64,000 nt of DNA. It comes from an uncultured Collinsella sp. (GTDB lineage: Bacteria; Actinomycetota; Coriobacteriia; Coriobacteriales; Coriobacteriaceae). A model generated the notes under the pieces. It did not search any database, was not told the DNA's origin, and saw only the letters and a list, made by a program, of their open reading frames with translations. Location: NCBI GenBank assembly GCA_902496455.1, contig CABVAY010000003.1, positions 1-64,000 on the forward strand. Reading direction: 5' to 3'. Position numbers and translations under genes: made by a program. This document shows, one piece after another, positions 25,854 to 36,831 of this stretch (positions within the stretch are counted from its first letter, which is position 1; the number at the start of each line of letters is the position of its first letter).

Positions 25854-26702
25854 ATGCCAAGCTGGAACATTCATATCGCTCAGACGGAGCGTTTGCTGGA
25901 GCGCACCGGTGCGCTTGCCAATAGCGTGCGCGACCGCAATGCCTTTTTGTTTGGCTGCGTGGTTCCGGATATCTTCGTGGGCTATATGGTCCCTGCCATC
26001 GCCGATCCCATCCCGTACCGCATTACGCACTTTGCCAAGCCCGAGCCCATCCCAAAGCCTCGTGAGCATGAGTTTTGGGATACCTATGTGGCACCGTTGC
26101 TAAAAAGTTCGCCCACCGGTGCGCCGGCCGCGGCGACCTCGATTATCGAGGAACGCGTGCGACTGAACCGCGTGCACTATCCCCAGCGCTACAAGGATGC
26201 CGAGCCGGTTGCCGGTCCCGGCGCCTATGAGTTCTCGCTTGCATCCGAAGATGTGGCACAGTCGTTGCTCGATTTGACACTGGGTGTCTGGTCGCATTTG
26301 GTGGCCGACACGGTATGGAACACGCGTGTGAACCAGTATCTGGAAGCAAACGGCGGCAAGCCGAGCGAGGAATTCCGCATTAAAAAGCAGGGCGATTTTG
26401 ACTGGTTTGGCAAGACGCTGGGCATTGTTTCCATCCCGCGTGCGACCGATCGTCTGTATACTGCTGCGGCGCGTTTTGGTCAGTATCCCATCCATAAAGA
26501 ATATGTGCTCAAGACCATCGGCGTCATGCACGAGATTGTACGCGAAAACCCCGGTGAGCCCGACCATCCGCCATACCGCCTGCTAACCGAGGAGTTTTTC
26601 GATGCAACGTTTACCGAGGTCATCGAGCTGACCGAGGCGGGATTTGCGGCTCGCGTTGCCGCTTCTGACGTCCCCGCAGTCCCTCTGATTGCTAGCTGCT
26701 AG
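25854..26702 (+). CDS. Zinc-dependent phospholipase C-like protein
   Basis: The product (282 residues from ATG 25854) has the Zn-dependent PLC fold pattern. It has the N-terminal MPSWNIHI, with Trp and His near the start as in PlcC metal sites, plus HFAKPEP, a helix with LGVWSHLVADTVWN, and MHEIV. No signal peptide is visible, unlike secreted phospholipases, so an intracellular or unknown substrate is likely. A TATAGT -10 box at 25822 would put the transcript start near 25834. That favours ATG 25854 (GGGGG upstream, family-like start) over ATG 25842. Convergent with pyk. Confidence 0.75.
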   Translation: MPSWNIHIAQTERLLERTGALANSVRDRNAFLFGCVVPDIFVGYMVPAIADPIPYRITHFAKPEPIPKPREHEFWDTYVAPLLKSSPTGAPAAATSIIEERVRLNRVHYPQRYKDAEPVAGPGAYEFSLASEDVAQSLLDLTLGVWSHLVADTVWNTRVNQYLEANGGKPSEEFRIKKQGDFDWFGKTLGIVSIPRATDRLYTAAARFGQYPIHKEYVLKTIGVMHEIVRENPGEPDHPPYRLLTEEFFDATFTEVIELTEAGFAARVAASDVPAVPLIASC

Positions 26703-26837
26703 TCGGCCGGCTTGACGGTGAACAGTTCACCCCAATTGACCAACGGCTCCCCTCGCAGGGCGTCTTCGGTGGTGCGCTCGGTATCGGAGAGGCTTGCGAC
26801 TGAACGCAAATCGATGAAGTGACATATGGAGAAGGTC

Positions 26838-26880
26838 TTAAAAAAGGGGCCCGGAAGGCAATGCCTTCCGGGCCCTTTGC
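26838..26880. terminator. Bidirectional terminator between the PLC-like gene and pyk
   Basis: GGGCCCGGAAGGC (26847-26859) and GCCTTCCGGGCCC (26863-26875) form a perfect 13-bp stem with an AAT loop. It is flanked by a run of A on the left and TTT on the right, serving both convergent genes. Confidence 0.9.
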
Positions 26881-26906
26881 AATGCAAATCTGCTTGCAAG
26901 TACGAT

Positions 26907-28367
26907 TTAGCGCACCTGAGCGACGTAAGCGACGTTGGTCGAGGAGACCTTGTCCTCGAGCTGGACGCTCATGCGGGGATCGCCGGCGGTAGCGACGGTC
27001 AGATCGCCGGCCTCGACGTAGCCGAGCTCCTTAGCGGTCTCGATCGCCTTGACGATCGTGCCGTTGACGGTGCCCTGGGTAATCTCGGCCTGGTGCGGGA
27101 TAACACCCCAGTACATAATCATCTGCTGGACGGCCCACTCGTGGCGGGAGAACGCGCAGATCGGCATGTTGGGACGGAAGTGCGAGATCAGGCGAGCGGT
27201 ACGACCGGTGGTCGTCGGCACGGTGATGCACTTGGCGCCAACGGTGGTAGCCATGTTCACGGCGGACATACCCACAACGTTGTTGACAACGCGGGTGCCA
27301 TGAGCGTCGGCCGGAACCTCGAGCGGAGCGTGGGCCGGGAGGTACTTCTCGGTCTCGAGAGCAATGCTGGCCTGCATCTTAACGGCCTCGACCGGGTACT
27401 TACCGGCAGCGGACTCGCCGGACAGCATAACGGCGTCGGTGCCGTCGTAGATGGCGTTAGCAACGTCGGCAACCTCGGCGCGCGTCGGGCGCGGGTTCTG
27501 CTGCATGGAGTCGAGCATCTGCGTAGCGGTGATAACGGGCTTGTAGGCCGCGTTGCACTTGGCGATGATCTCCTTCTGGATGTGCGGAACGAGCTCGGGC
27601 TTGATCTCGATGCCCAGGTCGCCACGGGCGACCATGATGCCATCGGAAGCCTCGAGGATCTCGTCGAAGTTCTCGACGCCCAGGGCGCACTCGATCTTCG
27701 GGAAGATCGTCACGTGCTCGCCGCCGTTCTCGCGGCAAAGCTCGCGGATGCCGCGGACGGACTCGCCGTCACGGATGAAGGAAGCGGCGATGTAGTCGAT
27801 GTTCTCGGTCAGGCCAAAGAGGATGTCCTGACGATCGCGCTCGGTGATAGCAGGCAGCGAGATGTTGACGTTGGGCATGTTGACGCCCTTGCGCTCGCCG
27901 ATCAGGCCGTCGTTCTTAACGACGCAGGTCATGTCCTGGCCGTCGACGGACTCGACCTCGAGGGCGACCAGGCCGTCATCGATCAGGATGAGGGAGCCCT
28001 TCTCGACCTCGGAGGGCAGAGCCAGGTAGTCGAGGGAGATGTGCTCAGAGGTGCCGTGGAAATCCTCGGACGTGGGCTGAGCGGTGACGACGATCTTATC
28101 GCCGGTCTTGACGGCAACCTTCTTGCCGTCGACCAGAAGGCCGGTGCGGACCTCGGGGCCCTTGGTGTCGAGCAGGATGCCGACGGGCAGACCGAGCTCC
28201 TTGGAAATACGACGGACGCGCTCGATGCGACCGTGGTGCTCGTCGTAGGATCCGTGCGAGAAGTTAAAACGGGCGACGTTCATGCCCGCCTTGATCATCT
28301 CGCGGATGGTCTCGTCGCTATCGCAGGCGGGACCCATGGTGCATACAATCTTGGTGCGCTTGTACAT
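26907..28367 (-). CDS. pyk: Pyruvate kinase
   Basis: The 486-residue glycolytic enzyme makes pyruvate and ATP from PEP and ADP. Visible features are RTKIVCTMGPA at the N-terminus, ARFNFSHG, DTKGPEVRTG, the Mg2+/PEP site FPKIECALGVENFDEI followed by MVARGDLGIE, and the signature MLDSMQQNPRPTRAEVADVA. The C-terminal domain (about 355-486) has TTTGRTARLIS in the effector-loop region. The extra C-terminal PEP-utiliser-like domain of some Gram-positive enzymes is absent. A TATAAT box at 28436-28431 lies about 65 bp upstream of ATG 28367. Confidence 0.96.
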   Translation of the reverse strand: MYKRTKIVCTMGPACDSDETIREMIKAGMNVARFNFSHGSYDEHHGRIERVRRISKELGLPVGILLDTKGPEVRTGLLVDGKKVAVKTGDKIVVTAQPTSEDFHGTSEHISLDYLALPSEVEKGSLILIDDGLVALEVESVDGQDMTCVVKNDGLIGERKGVNMPNVNISLPAITERDRQDILFGLTENIDYIAASFIRDGESVRGIRELCRENGGEHVTIFPKIECALGVENFDEILEASDGIMVARGDLGIEIKPELVPHIQKEIIAKCNAAYKPVITATQMLDSMQQNPRPTRAEVADVANAIYDGTDAVMLSGESAAGKYPVEAVKMQASIALETEKYLPAHAPLEVPADAHGTRVVNNVVGMSAVNMATTVGAKCITVPTTTGRTARLISHFRPNMPICAFSRHEWAVQQMIMYWGVIPHQAEITQGTVNGTIVKAIETAKELGYVEAGDLTVATAGDPRMSVQLEDKVSSTNVAYVAQVR

Positions 28368-28430
28368 TCAGACCTCCATCTGACATCGTCTTGCGCTGAT
28401 AGATAAACCATAAGAAATAAAACTGAGATG

Positions 28431-28436
28431 ATTATA
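28431..28436 (-). promoter_or_regulatory. -10 box of pyk
   Basis: A perfect TATAAT on the minus strand lies 64 bp upstream of the pyk start in an AT-rich stretch. No good -35 is seen at 17 bp. Confidence 0.5.
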
Positions 28437-28660
28437 ACGAAATGGCGACCGAATACCCCAAAAAATCGACCGTATGCCGAATTAGAAGTTCATTTTTTGC
28501 GAAAAAACGGTATATGCAAAAACTTTACCAACCGTTCTAACCGCTGCTATCTGGGCGATATTTCAGTTTGATGATGCGCCGAAGAAAAAACGTTTTATCA
28601 ATATTGAACATCATACGGTCTGCATCGTTGCACCCGAGCCGTGTTTCCAATTGGAATGTT

Positions 28661-28690
28661 TTGGCTAGACGCGCTGCTTTGGGGTACCAT
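28661..28690 (+). promoter_or_regulatory. Putative promoter of the Ca2+ ATPase gene
   Basis: TTGGCT (28661-28666), an 18-bp spacer and TACCAT (28685-28690) lie just before the structured leader. The 441-bp pyk-ATPase gap otherwise holds AT-rich sequence with no gene. Confidence 0.45.
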
Positions 28691-28710
28691 AGCTCCACTA
28701 TCAACTGCCG

Positions 28711-28799
28711 CTCAGCACGGCAGCCTTGATGAGCCCTTGCCCTTCTCCTGGGAATTATGATCGGGCATCAATCTGCTGAGTGGCCCGAATCCCAGGAGG
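28711..28799 (+). ncRNA. Structured leader RNA with predicted loop-to-Shine-Dalgarno pseudoknot
   Basis: Helix 1 is CTCAGCA (28711-28717) with TGCTGAG (28774-28780). Inside it, helix 2 is TTGATG (28726-28731) with CATCAA (28766-28771), extended by CCC/GGG. The helix 2 loop contains CTCCTGGGA (28745-28753). That 9-mer is perfectly complementary to TCCCAGGAG (28790-28798), which includes the ribosome site of the ATPase gene at 28809. Closing the pseudoknot would hide the Shine-Dalgarno sequence, the logic of a translational riboswitch. I do not match it to a named class, and the ligand is unknown. Confidence 0.55.
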
Positions 28800-28808
28800 G
28801 GACTCTAT

Positions 28809-31490
<2,682 letters not shown>

Positions 31491-31513
31491 GTCGAAAGGC
31501 CATCCCTCCCACC

Positions 31514-31604
31514 GGCCCGACCGCCTGCGGGGTTTCTTCTTCGCTGGTCCTCGCGCTTCGCGCTGCGGGATCGCTCAGAAGAAACCCCTCTCGGCGGTCG
31601 GGCC
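31514..31604. repeat. Long near-perfect hairpin after the Ca2+ ATPase gene
   Basis: Two arm pairs nest: GGCCCGACCGCC (31514-31525) with GGCGGTCGGGCC (31593-31604), and GGGGTTTCTTCT (31529-31540) with AGAAGAAACCCC (31577-31588). A GC-rich inner hairpin (GCGCTTCGCGC) fills the centre. No T-run follows. It resembles a REP/BIME-like intergenic element or a very stable mRNA 3' end. Confidence 0.6.
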
Positions 31605-31646
31605 TTCGGACAACCTCTCGGGACCGTAAGCTGAGGGAAAGTTTGT

Positions 31647-31682
31647 GAGCCGATCGAGCGTTTGCTCGACCGGCTCTTTTTG
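31647..31682 (+). terminator. Terminator upstream of rsgA
   Basis: GAGCCG-a-TCGAGC pairs with GCTCGA-c-CGGCTC around GTTT, followed by TTTTTT. It ends the ATPase transcript. Confidence 0.85.
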
Positions 31683-31760
31683 ATTTAGGGCTTTGCCCGG
31701 CCAGCTCTTTTTGATTTAAAATACCTGCTCAGTTGTGATTTGTGGTGCTGGGAGGCGCTT

Positions 31761-32945
31761 GTGGGCAAGGCTAAGGCTAAGGCGAAGAAAAAGACGACGG
31801 GGGCGCGGGCTAAGCGCGATCGTCGTCGGAAGCTTGCGACCGAGGCCCCCGCGTCTGCCGAGGAGCTGCTGGCAAGCGTACCGGGACTTGACGCGCTGCA
31901 GGACGTTCCGGCGTTTGATGACCTGTCGGTCGATGAAGCTCAGCAGACGGCATTTGACGACTTTTGCGCACATGCCGAGGAGCCCGAGCAGATGCAGCTT
32001 GGCGCCGTGGTGCGCTTGGATCGCGGGTTTCCGCTGGTGGCGACGGCCGACGATACCTTTCGTGCCGAGCATGCCGTGGGGTTTGCCAAGTCGCGCGGCG
32101 AGGACGAGGTGCTGCTGCCCGCCGTGGGCGACCGTGTGGCGGTGCGCCGCGCTCCCGGGCACGATATGGGCGTGATTGAGTGCGTTCTGCCGCGCCGTAC
32201 GAGCTTTGAGCGTTGGCGCGGCCGTGCCCGTGGAGAGCGCCAGGTGCTCTGCTCCAACGTGGATAGCGTGCTAATCGTGCAGGCGCTCGGTGCCGGTGAG
32301 GTGCTGCTCGACCGCGTGGCGCGCTCGCTGGTGTTGGCGCTCGACTGCGATGCCGAGCCGGTGGTGGTGCTCACCAAAGCTGACCGCTGCGATGCCGAGG
32401 AGCTCGAGCGCGATCTGGACCGCGTGCGCCGCCTGGTGGGTCCGGACGTGCGCGTGATCGTTACGTCCTCTGCCGAGGGCCGCGGCCTAGACGAGGTCCG
32501 TGCCTGCGTGCCTGCCGGGAGCTGCGCCATGATTCTGGGCGAGTCGGGTGCCGGCAAGTCGACGCTGCTCAATGCACTGCTGGGCCACGATACGTTGGCG
32601 ACCGGCGGTGTGCGCGAACGCGACGACCAGGGCCGTCACACTACCGTCGCGCGCGTGATGGTGGCGCTGCCGGGCGACGCCGGCGTGATCGCCGATGCCC
32701 CGGGCCTGCGCAGTCTACCGCTCGTGGGTCACGAGCGGGGTCTGGCGCGCGCCTTCCCCGAGATTGTCGAGGCATCGCGCGCGTGCCGGTTTGGCGATTG
32801 CACACATACCCATGAGCCGGGCTGCGCCGTTCGCGAGGCCGAGGACGCCGGGCAGATCGACAGCCTGCGGCTGGAAACGTTCCAAAACCTGGCGTCATCC
32901 ATGCGCGTGAGCGCTCAAATGCTCGATCCCGATGTTCATCTGTAA
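31761..32945 (+). CDS. rsgA: Ribosome small-subunit-dependent GTPase A
   Basis: The 394-residue circularly permuted GTPase helps mature the 30S subunit. Order of elements: Lys/Arg-rich N-terminus (residues 1-35), OB-fold (about 80-150), G4 LTKADR, G5-like TSSAEG, G1 GESGAGKST, G2/G3 region with GRHTTVARV and DAPGLRS, then the C-terminal zinc knuckle CRFGDCTHTHEPGC. The start is GTG 31761 with GGGAGG 7 nt upstream; the frame is open to 31740 without a better signal. The basic N-terminal extension, longer than in E. coli, fits rRNA contact. It stands alone between two terminators. Confidence 0.93.
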   Translation: MGKAKAKAKKKTTGARAKRDRRRKLATEAPASAEELLASVPGLDALQDVPAFDDLSVDEAQQTAFDDFCAHAEEPEQMQLGAVVRLDRGFPLVATADDTFRAEHAVGFAKSRGEDEVLLPAVGDRVAVRRAPGHDMGVIECVLPRRTSFERWRGRARGERQVLCSNVDSVLIVQALGAGEVLLDRVARSLVLALDCDAEPVVVLTKADRCDAEELERDLDRVRRLVGPDVRVIVTSSAEGRGLDEVRACVPAGSCAMILGESGAGKSTLLNALLGHDTLATGGVRERDDQGRHTTVARVMVALPGDAGVIADAPGLRSLPLVGHERGLARAFPEIVEASRACRFGDCTHTHEPGCAVREAEDAGQIDSLRLETFQNLASSMRVSAQMLDPDVHL

Positions 32946-32962
32946 TTGATTTTTCCTATGAC

Positions 32963-32998
32963 AGCCGTCTCCCAACTGTTCGGGAGACGGCTTTTTTG
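32963..32998 (+). terminator. Terminator of rsgA
   Basis: AGCCGTCTCCC pairs perfectly with GGGAGACGGCT around an 8-nt loop, followed by TTTTT. Confidence 0.9.
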
Positions 32999-33197
32999 CT
33001 GCGGAAAAGCCTCGAAACATGCAGTTTGCTGACGTGCTGACCAAAACCTTGCCATGAGCTTGACGGGCTGGTCAGCTTTTGGCCAGCGATTGGTTTGACA
33101 TCGAAAACCAAGATCGCGATTGCGCCGCTTTGCGCTCTGACCGCCCAGACAATGGTGGTACGGGCATTCGCCCGGCACTGCCATGAGAGGAGCGGTC

Positions 33198-33857
33198 GTG
33201 AACAAGAGCAAGCGCATCGCCATCAGTCTGGTCGCGGGCGTGCTCGCTGCTCTGCTCTGCATGGTTTACGGCTCGTCGATCCGCTCGCAAGCCGAACGGG
33301 TTCAGGCTGAGACCTTGGCCAAGTACGGTGGCGATCGCGTCGAGGTATGCGTCGCGGCGCGCGATATCGATGTGGGCGAGACCCTCGATGAGACCAATGT
33401 CATAACCCAGGAATGGCTGACGAGTCTGCTGCCGCGTGACGCGGCGACCGAGCTGCGCCAGGTGCGCGGCGACGTGACGACTTCGCGTATTCCCAAAAAC
33501 GCCGTGATCTGCAATGTCTACACCAAGGCCGAGAGCCACAAGCTCGAGGTGCCTAAGGGCAAGGTCGCCGTTTCGGTGGCGGTCGATGCCGAGCACTCGG
33601 TCGGCGGCGCCACGGGCGTGGGCAGCTACGTGGATGTGTATGTGCAAAAAGACGGCGTAACCGATCGGCTGTGCGGCGCGTACGTGATCGATACCAGTGA
33701 GGATTCCGGTGCCACGCGCGAGGGCAAGATCGAATGGGTGACGCTGGCGGCTGACCCCGAAGACGTCAAGGAACTGCTGGGAGCCTCGGGCAAGGGAACG
33801 GTCAGCTTGACGATTCCCGCCACGGCGCGCGGCAAAAAGAGCGGAGGCGACGAGTGA
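33198..33857 (+). CDS. cpaB: Flp pilus assembly protein CpaB/RcpC
   Basis: The 219-residue protein is the first gene of the Tad pilus operon. It has one N-terminal membrane helix (about residues 7-27) and a SAF domain (about residues 45-110; VCVAARDIDVGETLDETNV). A C-terminal RcpC-like beta domain follows (KVAVSVAVDAEHSVGGATGV, YVDVYVQKDG). In Gram-positives the protein probably sits outside the membrane at the pilus base. The start is GTG 33198 with AGAGGAG 6 nt upstream; ATG 33183 lacks a site. Its stop overlaps the start of the next gene. Confidence 0.88.
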   Translation: MNKSKRIAISLVAGVLAALLCMVYGSSIRSQAERVQAETLAKYGGDRVEVCVAARDIDVGETLDETNVITQEWLTSLLPRDAATELRQVRGDVTTSRIPKNAVICNVYTKAESHKLEVPKGKVAVSVAVDAEHSVGGATGVGSYVDVYVQKDGVTDRLCGAYVIDTSEDSGATREGKIEWVTLAADPEDVKELLGASGKGTVSLTIPATARGKKSGGDE

Positions 33858-35506
33858 TGAAGGCGATCTGGCTTGCGTGCTGCGCGTGCGGCGATTACGG
33901 GCTGTTGCAGCAGGAAGTCGAGGGCCGTGATGCGGGTGCACAGGTGCTTCGCGTGGGTGACCTGGACGGGCTGGTTTCCATGGCGCGGGCGTTTCCGTCG
34001 CGCCGCGGGGCTGCCATCATCGCGGCGTCTCTGTTTGATATCGAAGATGTGCGCAAGACTGTTGCGCGCCTGACGGCCGAAGGCCGCGTGAGTCGCGTGG
34101 TCGTGTTGATAGAAGTGCTCGATCCGTCGGATATCGAGGGACTGTTTCGCGCGGGGGCGACCGAGGTCATCGCTGCGCACAGTATATGCGGCAACGGGCG
34201 CGCGGGCGAGGGAGCGGTTGATTCCGATCGGCGCATGACGATTGAGCCCGATGCTTTTGTTGATAGGGAACCCGGGGCGCCTCGCGCTACAAGAGGCCCG
34301 CGTGTTGATGATTATGGAAAAGCGGAAGCCGAGCATGGTCGGCGCCCCCGGAACCCCCTTGTATACGATGACGCTGGAGGGCCGGCACAGCATGCTGGCG
34401 ACTCCCCGGCTGTAGATATGGGATACGTGCACGGCGTGAATCTGGCGGATGAACTCGACGAAGTTGAGGGCTTTGCCGGGTGCGGCGAGTTGTCGCTGAT
34501 GCAGCATGAGCAGATTGCACAGAACGAGCCTGCCTTGCAGACCGAACAAGCTGCCATGCCGGCTTGGACGCAGCGTGTGGTTGCGGCGGGGGAGACGGGG
34601 ACGCTGTCGCCGACGCCCGCCCCGCCGCCTCCGATGCTGCCGGCAGACGCTGCCGCTCCGCAGCATCGAGCTCCGGTCATCTGCGCCATTTCGGGTTCGG
34701 GCGGTTGCGGCAAGTCGACGATCGTTGCCACCATGGCACACATATCGTCGCTGTTGGGCTTGCGTGCCGCCGTGCTCGACCTGGACCTGATGTTTGGAAA
34801 CCTTTACGACTTGTTAGGCGTCGATGCTCCGCGCGATATGGCGGCACTTATCGAGCCGTCGGCGGCGGGCGCGCTCACCGAGCCGGATATCGTAGCCACA
34901 TCGATGCGCGTGGCGCCGGGCGTTACGCTCTGGGGTCCCGTCGCGGCGCCCGAGCAAGCCGAGCTCATGGCACGTCCGGTGGAGCTATTGCTTGATGTCC
35001 TGCGTCGCGAATCCGACGTGGTCTTTATCGATACCTCGGTCTTTTGGGGCGACGCCGTGGCGGCTGCGGTGGCGGCGAGCGACCGTTGCCTGGTCGTTGG
35101 CGATGCGGCGGTGTCGTCCGCGACATCGGCATCGCGCGTCATTGAACTGGCAAGTCGAGTAGGTGTGCCGCGCACGCGCATGAGCGCCGTGTTCAACCGG
35201 TTCGGTGCGCGCGGGGCAGACGAGGACGTCGCCATGCGCTTTGAGATTGCCTGTGCGTTGAGCTCAAAGATTCGTATCGCCGATGGCGGGCAGGATCTCG
35301 CCGCGCTCATGGCGTTTGGGCGCGCTGACGAGGCAGTGGGTCAGACGAGCGCTTTCGCGACCAGCGTGCGCGAGGCCACGCGCGAGATGCTCGTGGAACT
35401 GGGGTGCGCCGTCGGCCCTTGGAGCGATATAGTCGCCGACCGTGCAACGCGCACCGATCGCCCGCGTATCCGCCTTCCCTGGTCGCGCGAGGGTGATCAG
35501 CGATGA
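33857..35506 (+). CDS. CpaE/TadZ-like ATPase
   Basis: The 549-residue cytosolic protein has a degenerate receiver-like N-terminal domain (about residues 1-115; Asp phosphorylation site not evident). A long Pro/Ala/Gln-rich linker (about 120-270) follows. Then comes a MinD/ParA-type ATPase with deviant Walker A SGSGGCGKST and the switch AVLDLDLMFGNLYDLLG. TadZ/CpaE proteins place the Tad secretion machine in the cell. It overlaps cpaB by 1 nt (ATGA-type) and GGAGG precedes ATG 33857. The linker is unusually long for the family. Confidence 0.85.
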   Translation: MKAIWLACCACGDYGLLQQEVEGRDAGAQVLRVGDLDGLVSMARAFPSRRGAAIIAASLFDIEDVRKTVARLTAEGRVSRVVVLIEVLDPSDIEGLFRAGATEVIAAHSICGNGRAGEGAVDSDRRMTIEPDAFVDREPGAPRATRGPRVDDYGKAEAEHGRRPRNPLVYDDAGGPAQHAGDSPAVDMGYVHGVNLADELDEVEGFAGCGELSLMQHEQIAQNEPALQTEQAAMPAWTQRVVAAGETGTLSPTPAPPPPMLPADAAAPQHRAPVICAISGSGGCGKSTIVATMAHISSLLGLRAAVLDLDLMFGNLYDLLGVDAPRDMAALIEPSAAGALTEPDIVATSMRVAPGVTLWGPVAAPEQAELMARPVELLLDVLRRESDVVFIDTSVFWGDAVAAAVAASDRCLVVGDAAVSSATSASRVIELASRVGVPRTRMSAVFNRFGARGADEDVAMRFEIACALSSKIRIADGGQDLAALMAFGRADEAVGQTSAFATSVREATREMLVELGCAVGPWSDIVADRATRTDRPRIRLPWSREGDQR

Positions 35507-36831
35507 GCCTGCAAACGAGGATTAAGGCTGCCGGCGCTGCAGCGGCGGCAGCGCCTGTAGATGCGGGGCGTCGCCGCGCGGTGAAACGACGTACCAAGCG
35601 CGCCGTGATGGACCGCATGGGTTACGACGAAGTGGCGCGTATCAGCGCCTATATCGACCCGGCACTTGCCCGCTCGGAATTGCGTCCCGCGGTGGAGGCG
35701 GCGCTCAATGTTGAAGAGCCGACCGACCTCGCGACGACCGAGCGCGAGACCATCATCGACGAGATTTTGGATGACGTGGTGGGCTTGGGGCCGTTGCAGC
35801 CGCTCATCGAGGACGACACCGTTACCGAGATCATGATCAACGGCTGCCGCTCGGCTTTCTTTGAACGCGGCGGCGTCTTGCACCCCATCGAGCATGCGTT
35901 TGAGGATGATGAACAGATCCGTGTGCTTATCGACCGCATCATCTCGCCACTTGGCCGCCGTATCGACGAGCGCAGCCCCATCGTCAACGCCCGCCTCAAA
36001 ACGGGCTATCGCGTCAACGCGGTGATTCCGCCTGTGGCGATTGACGGACCGATTCTCACCATCCGAAAGTTCTCGGACCGTATCTGCTCGCTGGACGAGC
36101 TTGTGGGGCTGGGGTCGCTGCCGCTTTGGTATGCGCAGCTGCTGTCGTGCGCGGTGTCGCTGCGACAGGACCTGGCGGTTGCGGGAGGCACGGGGTCTGG
36201 TAAGACCACCCTGCTCAACGCGTTGTCATGCGAGATTTCCACCGGCGAGCGCATCGTGACGATCGAGGACTCTGCCGAGCTCAAGTTTGCGCATCATCCG
36301 CACGTGGTGCGCCTAGAGGCGCGCGAGGCTTCAATTGAGGGCGAGGGCGCGGTGACGATCCGCGACCTGGTGACCAATGCCCTGCGCATGCGCCCCGACC
36401 GCATCGTGGTGGGCGAGGTGCGCGGTGCCGAGTGCTGCGACATGTTGCAGGCCATGAACACGGGCCACGATGGGTCGCTCACCACACTTCATGCGGGTTC
36501 AGAACAGGAGACCGTGGTGCGTCTGACGTTGCTTGCACGTTATGGCATCGATCTGCCGAGCGAGCTCATCGAGGAGCAGATTGCCATGGCGCTCGACGGC
36601 ATCGTGATGTCCGAGCGCCACGCCGATGGCAGGCGTTTCGTCTCCTCGTATTCGGGGGTGCGTCGCGCCGCTTCGGGCGGCGTAGAACTCGAGCGCTATG
36701 TGACTTTCGATGCCGCCGAGCGAACCTGGACGCTTGACCGCGAGCCGCCGTTTATCGCAGAAGGCCTGCGGTCGGGGACGCTCACACAAGAGGAGGTGGA
36801 CGAATGGAGGTCGCTGTGCCCCTCGTCGTAG
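35503..36831 (+). CDS. cpaF: Tad secretion ATPase CpaF/TadA
   Basis: The 442-residue secretion ATPase drives Flp pilus extension. It shows the N-terminal helical domain, Walker A GGTGSGKTTLLNAL (about residue 230), the Asp-box region ERIVTIEDSAELKF, Walker B MRPDRIVVGEVRG, and the His-box NTGHDGSLTTLHAG. The start ATG overlaps the stop of the upstream ATPase gene by 4 nt. Its end overlaps tadB by 28 nt. It works with TadB and TadC as the membrane platform. Confidence 0.95.
   Translation: MSLQTRIKAAGAAAAAAPVDAGRRRAVKRRTKRAVMDRMGYDEVARISAYIDPALARSELRPAVEAALNVEEPTDLATTERETIIDEILDDVVGLGPLQPLIEDDTVTEIMINGCRSAFFERGGVLHPIEHAFEDDEQIRVLIDRIISPLGRRIDERSPIVNARLKTGYRVNAVIPPVAIDGPILTIRKFSDRICSLDELVGLGSLPLWYAQLLSCAVSLRQDLAVAGGTGSGKTTLLNALSCEISTGERIVTIEDSAELKFAHHPHVVRLEAREASIEGEGAVTIRDLVTNALRMRPDRIVVGEVRGAECCDMLQAMNTGHDGSLTTLHAGSEQETVVRLTLLARYGIDLPSELIEEQIAMALDGIVMSERHADGRRFVSSYSGVRRAASGGVELERYVTFDAAERTWTLDREPPFIAEGLRSGTLTQEEVDEWRSLCPSS

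Noticed and set aside
26826..28406. Plus-strand open frame of 526 codons opposite pyk
   Set aside because: Fully antisense to pyruvate kinase; it starts inside a terminator and has no recognised motif.
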